Source: Pascua guehoae
Lineage: Eukaryota; Basidiomycota; Tremellomycetes; Trichosporonales; Trichosporonaceae
DNA: 64,000 bases
Reading direction: 5' to 3'
Assembly: GCA_001600415.1 (NCBI GenBank)
Contig: BCJX01000002.1
Span: forward strand, 481,341 to 545,340
Part shown: piece after piece, positions 54,190 to 64,000 of the stretch
How positions within the stretch are numbered: the stretch's first letter is position 1
Layout of the letters: each line of letters starts with the position of its first letter
Program-made: the position numbers and the translations under genes
Notes under the pieces: generated by a model
The model's database searches: none
What the model was told of the DNA's origin: nothing
Seen by the model: the letters and a program-made list of their open reading frames with translations, nothing else

Positions 54190-54931
54190 TTGGCTAATTG
54201 CTGGCCGACTTACTTGAGCGCCGTACCGGTCGGGATGGCGGTCGGCTGTTAGTGGTGGCTGCCCAGAATCAGGGTAGCCACCGTTGAAGCAGGCGAAAAT
54301 TGAGCAACAGCAGCAGACGAAGAGGTCGGAGGACAGAGATGAGCAAAGAAGAAACGATGCGACTAATGCAGCTGGGTGGCTGGCGAAGAGCATACGAGAA
54401 AATCAGAACATAAAGAAAAGTGACAGAAACACGAGCCATTTGTACTGTATTGGAGATGAAAACACTTCTCAAATGCAGCAAGGTTTTGAAAGCTGATACA
54501 TTGGGTGCCATTATCCTTAGAATCACCTTCCTGTTGACGGGCGACATGATGAGCCTTGCAGCATCTCGAAGTGACGTTGACCTCGCAAAGTCGTTCGGAA
54601 GTTGCTTGCTTGGCCCTTCGTTTTGAAAGTGATGGTGCCTCGAAGAATATCTCTAGTGTACTGTATCAGCCTTAAATGCGTCCCCAGCGCTTTGTCTCGC
54701 ATGCATTCTGATACATAGTACCCTCCCAGCAACAATTGCGCAAAGAATGGTGCCACACTGGACGTCTTGCCACCAAGTGGCAACTTTCCCACGGATGTCT
54801 ATGAAAAGTTGGCGGCAATCCTGTCTCCTGCCGTCACTCGCAATGTTGACGATCAACCACCACGGATCACTACCTCATTCATCCATCTCTCTTGTTGACA
54901 GCAATCCTCTCCCACCTCTACGACGTCGACC
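54190..54931. other. Intergenic, no gene seen
   Basis: About 740 bp between the opsin-like gene and ROK1, lower in GC than its surroundings. It should contain the ROK1 promoter. Nothing else is visible. Confidence 0.6.
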
Positions 54932-56943
54932 ATGGCGTCCACTTTCAACCTCCTCACTGCGGGTGCGCAGTTTGACCGCTCCCGATTCCAAAAGGACCTC
55001 GAGCTGTTCACGGTGAGGTCTTTCAAGCCGCGGTGATATAGCTGACCTCTCAGAAGAAGGAGACCAAGTCGAAGGGCAAAGGCAAGGCAAAGGCAAAAGA
55101 CGTTTCCCTCCCATCATCGCTCAACTTTTTCGGCGACGCATCCACATCCACGTCCAAGCCCGCCCCAGCATCCGAGTCCGAGTCCGAGTCTGACTCTGAG
55201 GACTCTGACGCCGCCCAGTCGTCGCGTCCCGCACCCCCACAGCAGAAGATTACGCTCACGGGTCCCGACCCGCTGCCGACGTCGCTCTCTACAGAGCTCG
55301 ACTCGCTGTTCGCCGAGTCACCCAAGGCGTCTCTGCGACGCCCGCTCCTCCGCGCACTAGCCGCGGCCAACATCCACTCGTTGTGGGGCGTGCAGTGCGC
55401 GGTCGGCGGGTCCCTGCTTGCTGGGAACGACACGATGTGTGTCGCCCCCACGGGCTCGGGAAAGACACTCTCCTACCTCCTCCCCACGCTCGTGTCGCTG
55501 GCCAAGCCAGCACGAAAGCTCGCCGCAGCCGAGACTGAGGAAGGTGCGCGCGACGCAAAGGGAATCCGCGCCCTGGTTGTTGTGCCCACACACGACCTGG
55601 CGGTGCAGATCCACGGCGTGCTCAAGGCCATCACCCAGGGGAGCAAGTGGCGCTGCATGGTGCTCAGCAAGGCGACACAAAAGGCCGCGTGTGATAGCGC
55701 CCCGGGCCATGCGCGGGAGAGCGACGACGAGGATGAGGGAGAAGGAAGTGATGCCGAGTCGACCGGGAGCGTCAACGAGTTTACTCAGACCGAGGGGGGC
55801 GGCCTGGGGATTGACGTCCTCGTCGCCACGCCAGAACGGTTGCACCACCTCCTCGATGCAGGAAGGGTATCGTTGGCAAAGTGAGCTGAAGACTCGTCGG
55901 TTATGTCTGAATCAGCTGACATGCAGTACCCGCCACCTGATTCTCGACGAGTCTGATCGCCTCCTTGGCCCCGACTTTCTCGAGCAGGTTGAGCCCATCG
56001 TCGAGGCGTGCACGCACCCAGAGGTGCAGAAGTGCCTCCTCTCGGCGACCATGCCCGCCGGTGCCGAGCAGCTCGCGCGCCGGTGGCTGCGTGACGAGGG
56101 TGTCCGTGTTGTTGTGGGCGTAAAGTGGGTTCCACTGTTCGACCTGCAGCTAACCCACCAGAGACTCTGCAGTGACAACGGTCGACCAGTCGCTCCTCTT
56201 CACTGGCTCGGAAGACGGCAAGCTCCTCGCGCTCCGCAACATGATCGCTGAGGGCGGCTTGCCCTACCCATCGCTCGTGTTTGTGCAGTCGATTGAGCGC
56301 GCCGACGAGCTCTCAAAGCAGCTCGTCCTCGACGGCGTGCGTGCCGAGACCGTCCACTCGGGCCGCGGCAAGATGCGGCGTGACGCTGCCATTGCCGCGT
56401 TCCGCAAGGGCGACGTGTGGGTGCTCGTCGTCACCGACGTCCTGGCGCGTGGTATGGACTTCCGCGGCGTCAAGGTTGTGGTCAACTACGGTGCGTCGAT
56501 CGTGGCGACCAGAGTGTCACAGCGAGGTGCTTTTGCCTTCGCTTCACCTCGCACACTGCACACTCTGACATCGAACACCCCCATGCTGACGCCCAGACTT
56601 CCCCCAAACGGTCCAGAGCTACATCCACCGCATCGGTCGTACCGGCCGTGCGGGCCGCCCAGGCAAGGCTGTCACCTTCTTCTCGCGCGAAGACGGCCCG
56701 TACCTGCGTACAATCGCCAACGTGCTCCGCGCGAGCGGCTGCCCCGTGCCAGAGTACATGCTTGCGCTGCCCAAGCCGAGCAAGAACCTCAAGCGCCAGC
56801 TCGCCAAGGCGCCCGTCAAGCGCAAGGCTGTGGGTGGCGGCGGCCGCGATGTCGCGCGCGAGCAGGCACGCAAGCGCAAGCAGATGATTGAGGGGAGCAA
56901 GCGGAGGAAGACGCAGGCCAAGGAGGTCGATATGGACGAGTAG
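54932..56943 (+). CDS. ROK1: ROK1/DDX52-type DEAD-box RNA helicase, 593 aa, 5 exons
   Basis: Exons 54932-55012, 55054-55880, 55927-56124, 56162-56490 and 56597-56943 sum to 1782 nt. ROK1 is a nucleolar ATP-dependent helicase needed for 18S rRNA maturation and release of snR30. Motifs in order: [10 protein letters not shown] at the N-terminus, motif I APTGSGKT, Ia VVPTHDLA, Ib [24 protein letters not shown], then [51 protein letters not shown], and the family C-terminus [20 protein letters not shown] with a basic tail. Motif II is DESD, not DEAD, an Ala-to-Ser change that keeps the catalytic acidic pair. An acidic/Ser insert ([14 protein letters not shown]) lies between motifs Ia and Ib. The junctions at 56124/56162 and 56490/56597 were chosen because they restore KDSAVTT and [10 protein letters not shown]. 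Confidence 0.93.
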
Positions 56944-57245
56944 AGTGTAGTTTGTGCATGGCATCTTGTTGGCGTGGCTGGTCGGTGATGTTCGTTTTGG
57001 TCTTTGCGACCACAGCGTACACTGTACGTTTGGGCAACCTGGTGATCTACGCAGTACGTTGGCCCGAAGCCGCGCACCACCACGTCGGCTACGTTTGGTT
57101 GACTGTCAACTACAAGACGAATTGGCCCTCATCGACGAGACCAGCACACTCGTGCGCAGTTCTGCTCCCATGACCCCACCACAACCTCTGACCAAATAAA
57201 ACATTAACCATCATAGACCATCTATAGCAGTATACCACTCTACAC
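56944..57245. other. Convergent 3' spacer
   Basis: Short spacer between the ends of ROK1 and the GT8 gene; contains GTACACTGTAC at about 57017. Nothing else is seen. Confidence 0.6.
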
Positions 57246-58909
57246 CTAGTGTGCGACCCACTTGTCCACCTCTTCCCACGCGAATCCCTCGGCCTTGAGC
57301 TCGGCCAGCATGTCGTCGTACACTGCCCACCACCACGAGTGGACAATGTCATAATCGGTCAGGCTCGTCTGGGGGCCTGCGGTGCGCACGGCCTCGACCA
57401 GGGCGGCGGGGAGGGGGCGTGCGCCGGCGACTTGAGGGAGAGAGGCGTCGGAGCGCTGTGTTGGGGAGCGTTGGGGTTTTTGGGCAAGTGGGGGCCGCTT
57501 GGACCATGGCTTTTCGAGGCTGGTGTGGTTAGTCGCTTCCTGTGCTGCCGGGCACTTTGTTCAATGCCACCAGTGGCCAGTGGCCGCCTCCAAACATCAC
57601 AGCACATCCCAGACACCCGTCCCTGGACACCCACTCGGGCAATGGTGTCCGACACCACCCAGGTAGTCATCTTCTGACGGCACCGGGACAATGCTCAGAT
57701 TGCGGGCTCTCTCTCCTCGACATCCACATACTGCCTGCTCCTGCAGACATGCCTCGCCGCGCTCTCTCCTCCCCATGCCAGTCCTCCCTCACCCGCTTCG
57801 GCGCGCACGCAACCCCACTCCCGACTCACATGTAATGCAACAACCGCACCTCGCCATCCTCCCACACATTCTTGTGCACGGCGCGTTCCGTCTTGAGCGC
57901 ATTGGCCCACCAGGGCAGCACGCGCCATTTCCCCTTGAAGACCTCGGCGAGCACGTCCTGGTCTGGAAACTGGACGTCGGCAATGGTGGGCGACGTCTCG
58001 AGGTGGTGGACGAGGCGGCCCATGAGGTCGGCCGAGGGCCGGAGGACGACGACGCCCGAGTTGAGCAGGTGGGCCGTGCGCGGCGCGTCGGGGGCGGGTT
58101 GGGGCGTGTTGGCCAGGGTGGTGTGCGGGGGCTGGTGGGAGAGGGAGCAGTTTGCGGGTATCCTGGGTGTTAGCTGGTGTCGACCGAGTGGGGAGTTTGA
58201 TAAGGCGCGGTGAGTTGTTGGAACGGAAGGGGGGGAGGGTGTCTCGGCTCGATGGTGATGGCGATGGCGCCAGATCTCGGTCTGTGCGTATCGCGCCACC
58301 ACAGACCAATCCCCAACAACAGCCCAACCCAATCCACATCGCATCTCTGTCGACCATCCCCACTCTGCCGCACCAAGTACTGCACTTACCAATCAGCCGG
58401 GTAGTGCGCAAACTTGAACGGGTTACACGTGCACGCCGGCGCGGCCGCGATCCAATCCGCCCCCAACTCCATGTCAAACAGCTCGTCCATCCCGCGCAGA
58501 AAGATGGTATCGGCATCAATCAGAATCAAGCGGTCAAACTGCTCGAGGCCAAACACCTGCAGCTTGGTCCAGGTATCGTGGAACCGCGCAAACTTGTCGT
58601 CAAACCCGGCGTGCGCGCCCGCCTTGGGCTTGAGGTGGTCGATGGCCAGCACGTCCATGCCCCGCTGCCGGATGAGGGCGCGGTGGTGCTCGTCCAAAGT
58701 GTCCGTCACCAGCACGACGAGCGGGTACGTCGATACCGATGTGAGTGTCCGGTGCAGCGCGAACAGGCCTGGCAAGAGTAAGTCGCCGCCGCCGATAAGG
58801 TTCGTCTGCTCCACCTGCTCCTCCCCCTTGTCATGTCGAGATCCTGTTACTCACCAGGCACATAGCTCGGGCGCGTCACGAGCGCCGCCCACGCCTGTTT
58901 CGGAGCCAT
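57246..58909 (-). CDS. Family 8 glycosyltransferase (glycogenin/galactinol synthase-like), 346 aa
   Basis: Exons 58855-58909, 58390-58768, 57830-58162 and 57246-57519 sum to 1041 nt. The start AWAALVTRPSYVPGLFALHR, restored by splicing exon 1 to 58768, is the typical GT8 opening; then YPLVVLVTD, DRLILIDADTIFLRGMDELF with the DAD (DxD) metal/nucleotide-sugar motif, LNSGVVVLRPS, FPDQDVLAEVF and LLHYILEKPW, the HxxxxKPW motif of the family. It should transfer a sugar from a UDP-sugar; whether to a polyol, protein or glycan cannot be told from sequence. No signal peptide or membrane segment, so probably cytosolic. The last exon ends with a Trp-rich helix (IVHSWWWAVYDDML). A shorter 28-nt first intron is also possible by phase but fits the family less well. 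Confidence 0.9.
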
Positions 58910-59574
58910 GTTTCGATCTGTGGTATATGGGTATGGGTAGTTGCAAGAAGAACGGTGATTATGCCCTTTGGTCCTTGTTGTGGTCGTCTCGACTTTTTCT
59001 TGTCCGTATCGGACTTCGACATCAAGGGCTGCTTGCCAAGCCACCATCATTCACCTCACGTCATCCCGCGTGATGCTGGGCCCCGGATGGGTTACGTAAC
59101 CTGACCGGGCGACGGTGAATTCTCGGCTTCTTTGTTATCGGAGACCAGAAAGGACACAGTTGCAAAGAATGTGGCACTCAACATCTGCCGCCTTCTCGAG
59201 GATGTGAACGCATCCCACCCGCTTTCCAACACCGTGGTGATGTCAACATTCGGCTCTGACCGAACAACAAGTGCCTTGCGCCTAGGCAAGCTCAATGCTC
59301 ACTCTCAGCACATTCGTTACGAGTGTAGCATCGGATGTCTGGTCAGGGCGGAAAAGCGCCGAGAATGACCCGCTCCCCAGTCCGGCGGGGACCGGCGCCG
59401 GTGGGCGGGGAACTGTGCGGGGTAGGACAACGCGTGTGGATGACAGCGCCCATTACACCGAGGCCGCGTGCAGGAACAGACTTGTGAGATATAACGTCGG
59501 GGCATAGAAGCAAGGACTCGCCAACGTCTCCTTTCCCCATCTCTCTTCACTCTGCAAGCTCAACTCAACTGACA
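58910..59574. other. Divergent promoter region GT8 / GH5
   Basis: About 660 bp, promoter sequence for both neighbours. No other feature is visible. Confidence 0.6.
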
Positions 59575-62277
59575 ATGACTCGGGCGTTCCTCAAGCAGGA
59601 GGGCGAGAACATCACCCTCAATGGCCAGCCCATTATTCTCAAGGGCGCCGGTCTTGGTGGATGGAGTGAGTGCGACGAGCAACCTGGAGCAACGGGACGG
59701 ACACGTTCCTCCGACGCTGTGGGTGCCGAGGTCTAACAAGCGGCATGGACCCCAACATGCCCTCGCGGCTCGCCACGCAGGCCGGGCTAACAGCAGTGAA
59801 CATGGAGAACTTTATCACGGGCTATCCCGGTCATGAGTACCAGGTTCGCGCGGCGCTCAAGAAGGTGCTGGGCGAGGACAAGTACGAGTTCTTCTTCGAC
59901 AAGGTGTGTAGCGCCGCAAGGGGACGCACTCGGGTGCGCGGTAGGTCTACAGCTGACGCCAGTTCCTCGAGTACTTTTTCACCGAAGAGGATGCAAAGTT
60001 CTTTGCGTCCCTGGGCCTCAACTGCATTCGCTTGCCGGTGAGTGGGACTTCGAGACGAGCATGTCGTACGTTTGGGCTTTGGCGGGGTTGGGTCCTACGA
60101 CATGCGGCGGTCGCTACGGCGTGGGAGAAGTCAAGGCACTACCGTCCAAGTCGACGTGCTTCCTGGGCCATCACGCCCTCGGCATACAGCTCAATCGCAC
60201 GGGTTTCTTGGGCGGGTGCCCTGTGCCGGAGGTTGTCGGAAAGATGTGCAGCGTAAGAGGGATACACCGACGCTCTCCATGTCGGCCACAGCCGCAGACA
60301 CCTGGGTGCTCTCCCTTGGCCAAGACAAGCCCAGCTGCGACAACACGGCCGACTTTTCAACGCTCGGACTCACCGCTGACACACAGGTCAACTACCGCCA
60401 CTTTGAGGATGACATGAACCCCCGCGTCTTCAAGCGCGAGGGCCTCAAGCACCTCGACCGCGTCATCGACCTCTGTGCCAAGCACGGCATCTACACCGTG
60501 ATCGACCTGCACGCGGCGCCCGGCGGCCAGAATGTAGACTGGCACTCGGACGCGGGAACCAACAAGGCGTGGTGTGAGTCACTTCTCCCGCGCTGGTCGC
60601 GCGTCACATTTCATCCACTTCTAGCCCCCTTCTGACAACCAGTCTGGGAGCACAAGGACTTCCAAGACCGCACGATCCTCATTTGGGAAGAGCTCGCACG
60701 GCACTACAAGGACAATACGTGGGTGGCGGGCTACAACCCGCTCAACGAGCCGACCGACTCGGAGCACGTCCGCCTGCTGGCCTTTTACGCCCGCGTCGAA
60801 AAGGCCATCCGGGCCATTGACCCAGAACATATTCTCTTCCTTGACGGTAACACGTTTGGCGCCGACTTTTCCCGCTTTGACCAGGTCGAGCCCCTCCCCA
60901 ACGCCGTGTATGCGTGCCACGACTATTCAAACTATGGCTTTCCCAGCGCGCCCGAGCCGTTCACGGGTACGCCCGAGCAGGTCAAGTACCATGAACGCCA
61001 GTTTGCGCGCAAGGTCGAGTATATGAAGAAGATTGGGGGACCTATTTGGAGTGAGTCTGGCGATGGGGGTCCGACGATAGTGGGCCGGGGGGTTGGGGGT
61101 CGGAAGGGAATGAATGAGAGCAAGTTTGCAGCGAGAGGGGGACATAAAGGGCGAAAGGTTGGGATGCAGTGGCGGGATGATGGTCACAGAGGTTTCGATC
61201 AAATCTATGGAGACCAGAAGCCTGGCTAGGAGGGGGGCATAGTCGCGGCCTGCGCCAAAGAGACCGCTCCACTGCAGTTTTGTTTCCAAATCTTTGTGTG
61301 GGAGGAGGCACGGCGTAGAAGTCGCTAGAGTCATGACCGCTCGACTGTTGAGCCAACAGAACCAGCCATACGCCCTCATCTCCAACGTTGGCGACACACT
61401 AACTCCCAGACGGCGAATTTGGTCCCGTCTACCAACAAGCCTCCGACGGCCTCCCGAACTGGAAGGAGATCAACGAGCAGCGCTATGCAGTCCTCGAGAC
61501 GCAGCTCGAAATCTATGCGCGGTCCAACGCCTCGTGGTCGATCTGGCTGTACAAGGATATCGGTTTCGTGAGTCTGAGTCTTGGTCGGAGCTCCCTGCGG
61601 TGTCGGATGCAGATGGGCCTCTCTGAAGAGATGGAGGAAAGCTGACGCGTCACAGCAAGGCATGGTGTACGTCGGCGAGGACACGCCGTACATGAAGCTC
61701 CTCGAGCCGTGGCTCAAGAAGAAGAAGGTGAGTCGGTTTGAGAACTGGGTGTAGGTGAGGAGGGAGGCTGAGCAGGATGTGAACGGCGCGAACAGGTGTG
61801 CATGCCCTCGTCTGGTCTCTCTCCCGTCGTCTGGTCTTTCCCAGAGTCTCCCCTCGCCTCCCGTCGTCTCGTCACCATTTCGCCCCCCCCACCCCCCGGG
61901 GGGGTCATTCACACCCCCACACCCTACCCATCCCCACTCCCCCACGCTAACCCCAGTCCCTCGCCCTCGATGCCTGGGGCTGCGACAGCACCCCCGTCCA
62001 GCCCATCTTTGCGCCCCTCGTCGACTGGATCCGGGACGCGACCACCACGCTCGACAAGGGCTACCCGCCCATCTGGAAGACGGAGAGGCACCTCTCGCGC
62101 GCCGTCCGCGAGTGCCTGCTTTCCGAGTTCCTGTGCGACGAGTTTGCAGCCTACTTTGAGGGCAAGAGCGAGGGCGAGCTCGACGAGCTGGCGCGCAGCT
62201 TTGCGTTTGACAACTGTCGGCTGAGGACGCGGTTGAATGAAATTCTCCGCGAGGATGGCAAGCGGGCTGTGCAGTAG
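59575..62277 (+). CDS. Glycoside hydrolase family 5 protein, 472 aa, 8 exons
   Basis: Exons 59575-59665, 59797-59903, 59963-60037, 60387-60573, 60643-61050, 61410-61567, 61656-61727 and 61957-62277 sum to 1419 nt. It has the GH5 TIM-barrel marks: GGWMNMENFITGYPG (joined by splicing), GLNCIRLPVNYRHFE (joined across the 349-nt intron 3), IDLHAAPGGQN, the acid/base Glu in AGYNPLNEPTD, HDYSNYGFP and the nucleophile Glu in NGEFGPVY. It lacks a signal peptide (start MTRAFLKQEGENITLNGQPI), so an intracellular enzyme is likely. The subfamily and substrate are not clear from sequence; beta-glucan- or glycolipid-type substrates are possibilities only. C-terminal to the barrel is a helical extension of about 60 residues. 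Introns 3 and 5 (349 and 359 nt) are much longer than the others, but the catalytic blocks require them. Confidence 0.9.
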
Positions 62278-62781
62278 TAGATCGTAGATGAAGGGGATGG
62301 GAGTAGATAGAGGAAATGTGTAGGGTTAGAAAGTAACGAGTACGGTGCGATGGACATGTTGTGGTCGGCTCTGTGCGTGCGTTCGTTCAAGTGAGAGCTG
62401 GTACATGGGTTAGGCTTGGCGCCGTGATCGCTCACCCCGCTGCTTGGCGCCGCGATCGCTCATCCCGCTACCCGCCGTGGTATCGTCGGCATGCGCATGC
62501 CTCTATCTGACTCAAATGTCCTTCATGTCTATATCGCCGAGATGGTAGAACGCGAAACGCTGACAAGCGCGCCACTCGCCTACGGCCTGCGATGGGCTAC
62601 TTTCCGGCCGGTCCGAATGTCCGGTCGGCGCCGGCCGACCGACCCACCAAGGGCCGGCCGGCTACCGGCAACTCACGGCTCCTTTACCCTGCGACAACCA
62701 CCCCCGTCTCACCTCACCTCGTCTGCTCACCCCACCTACCCAACAGTACAAAACACCACGTACCCAGTCTTGTACCCGCCA
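62278..62781. other. Intergenic, promoter of the reductase gene
   Basis: Contains a short direct repeat (CTTGGCGCCG.GATCGCTCA.CCCGCT, two copies at about 62415-62470) and a GGCCGGCCG-rich stretch at 62605-62665. No gene seen. Confidence 0.6.
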
Positions 62782-63951
62782 ATGCTCCCCACACTCCGCC
62801 ACCTGACCAGAATGACGACCACAAACGCTACCTCTCCGCGCCCGCAGGCGCTCCTCTTTGGCCTCGGCGCCATTGGGTCCGTGTACGCGACCATCCTGAA
62901 GCGGTCGGGCAAGTGCGACGTGTCGGTTGTCGCGAGGAGCAACTATGCGGCCGTCAAGGACAAGGGGCTGCGCTTGGAGAGTGAAAAGTTTGGCCTTGTG
63001 GAGAGCAAGTTTGACCATGGTGAGTTCTGGGGGAGGGAGGAGGGGAGGGGGAGGGGAGGGGGGAGGGAATGGGGAGGAGTTGGGGAGGATGTGGATGGTT
63101 GTCGCTATGGAGACAGGTGTCGATGGTGTAACCATCAGCACCGGGGTGGTGGTGTGAAAGCCCACTATCGAGGCTTGAGGACGACGATGCGTAGAGTGAA
63201 GGGAGTTTGGAAGGGGTAGGAGCTGTCGGAGACGGGGGCGGTAGATGGTGGGCAAAATCACTGGCAACAGCGATGCCAAGCAAGCGCGACGAGCTGGAAC
63301 GCAGGTCACAGTCGCGAGTGCGTGCGGGTGTGCAAACGAGTAGAGCGTAGTGGCAGACGTGTTGCAGGCAAGCTAAATCGATGCGCTTGATTCCCGCTGA
63401 CACCAGTCTTCCGCGACACCAAGGAAGCCGCCGCCAGCGGCCTTTCGTTTGACTATGGTGAGTTCACTTCCAGTCTGCGCCCCCTACCACACCAGCGGTA
63501 CCTAGCCAGTCACGTCGTCCTCTACCACACGCGACACATCTGCAACGATCACGCTGACATTCCCAGTCCTGTGCGCAAACAAGGCCCTTCTCGACGCCAA
63601 TCCCTCGCTCCCCGAGATCCTGGCACCGATCATCTCGCCCCAGACGTCGGTTGTCCTCCTCCAAAACGGCGTCGGCAACGAGGTGCCCCTCCACAAGGCC
63701 TTCCCCACCACGACCATCATTAGCGCCGTCGTGTGGACCGGCGCCAAGGCCCTGCCCGACACGGACGGCGTGACGACCATGGCGCAGTTTGCGCGCGAGT
63801 CGCTCACGATCGGTGTGGATTTCACCGAGGCCATCGAGCACAAGGACGAGGTCGCGCGGCTCGACGGGTTTGTCGACCTCCTCAAGGCTGGTGGGGGCGA
63901 GGCGGAGGTGGTCGAGGATATTCAGAGTGCGCGCTGGATCAAGGTTATTTG
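62782..63951 (+). CDS. Ketopantoate reductase-like (ApbA/PanE family) gene, 5' part
   Basis: Exons 62782-63019, 63407-63457 and 63567-63951 are in the window; the third ends with a GT donor in phase 2, so the gene continues past the right edge. The start could also be the next ATG at 62812. QALLFGLGAIGSVYATIL carries the GxGxxG nucleotide-binding motif for NADPH; VSVVARSNYAAVKDKGLRL and the family block VVLLQNGVGNEVPL follow, then SAVVWTGAKAL and ARWIKVIW. Members reduce 2-dehydropantoate to pantoate in pantothenate/CoA synthesis, but fungal genomes carry several divergent paralogues, so the exact reaction is uncertain. The first intron is 387 nt with a GGGAGG-rich start. Confidence 0.88.
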
Positions 63952-64000
63952 GTGAGTGGTGTGGGTGGGGTATGGCGTGCGGGGGAGCGGGGAGCGGGGG

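Noticed and set aside
58827..58854. 28-nt first intron of the GT8 gene
   Set aside because: It would insert EEQVEQTNLIGGGDLL into the conserved SYVPGLFALHR start; the longer intron to 58769 restores the family pattern.

Overview
This is a eukaryotic, fungal window. The genes carry many short introns (mostly about 35-75 nt, a few of 180-760 nt) with GTNNGT-like donors and a CTGAC/CTAAC branch site only 3-10 nt before the acceptor. The coding DNA is GC rich and the gene set is fungal: Zn2Cys6 regulators, a MATH-BTB protein, an opsin/Hsp30-like membrane protein, SLX4 with a fungal-type C-terminus. I infer a basidiomycete yeast, most likely Tremellomycetes (Trichosporonales-like). That placement is inference; no marker gene proves it.

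Layout. 0-5 kb: two minus-strand F-box-like genes with C-terminal cysteine pairs. 5.8-8.4 kb: an eight-exon Zn2Cys6 regulator, followed by a 55-bp G run. 9.1-10.3 kb: a YCII-domain gene with a likely mitochondrial presequence. 11.9-13.4 kb: an unrecognised multi-exon gene that runs into a 58-bp fragment copied from the YCII 3' end. 15.4-17.6 kb: copper amine oxidase (minus). 19.1-21.2 kb: a second Zn2Cys6 regulator (minus). 23.3-25.2 kb: an F-box-like paralogue of the gene at 157-1500. 25.2-33.7 kb: 8.5 kb with no convincing gene, full of degenerate satellites, one 221-bp inverted-repeat element, a 138-bp N gap and at least 14 full or partial copies of a composite element (TATCTAATC / TCGGCCG / CCAAT / GATTCA) in which the CCAAT-to-GATTCA spacing is constant. 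This is the best candidate for something undescribed.

33.7-39.5 kb: one 1834-residue disordered protein (minus). 41.0-43.7 kb: SLX4 (minus). 44.3-47.0 kb: MATH-BTB protein, convergent with NTH1 (47.3-49.4 kb, minus). 49.6-51.0 kb: a decayed regulator fragment, an intron-containing tRNA-Asp and an intron-containing tRNA-Cys. 52.7-54.2 kb: an opsin-fold protein lacking the retinal lysine. 54.9-56.9 kb: ROK1-type DEAD-box helicase. 57.2-58.9 kb: GT8 glycosyltransferase (minus). 59.6-62.3 kb: GH5 glycoside hydrolase. 62.8 kb to the end: ketopantoate-reductase-like gene, cut by the window edge.

Most genes are independent housekeeping or regulatory loci; SLX4 and NTH1 are both DNA-repair genes but nothing shows shared control. 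For ten spliced gene models the exon lengths sum to an exact multiple of three, with protein families continuous across the junctions; the last gene is incomplete and the 11.9-13.4 kb gene is only partly resolved. There are N gaps at 10034, 32003-32140 and 48261-48286.
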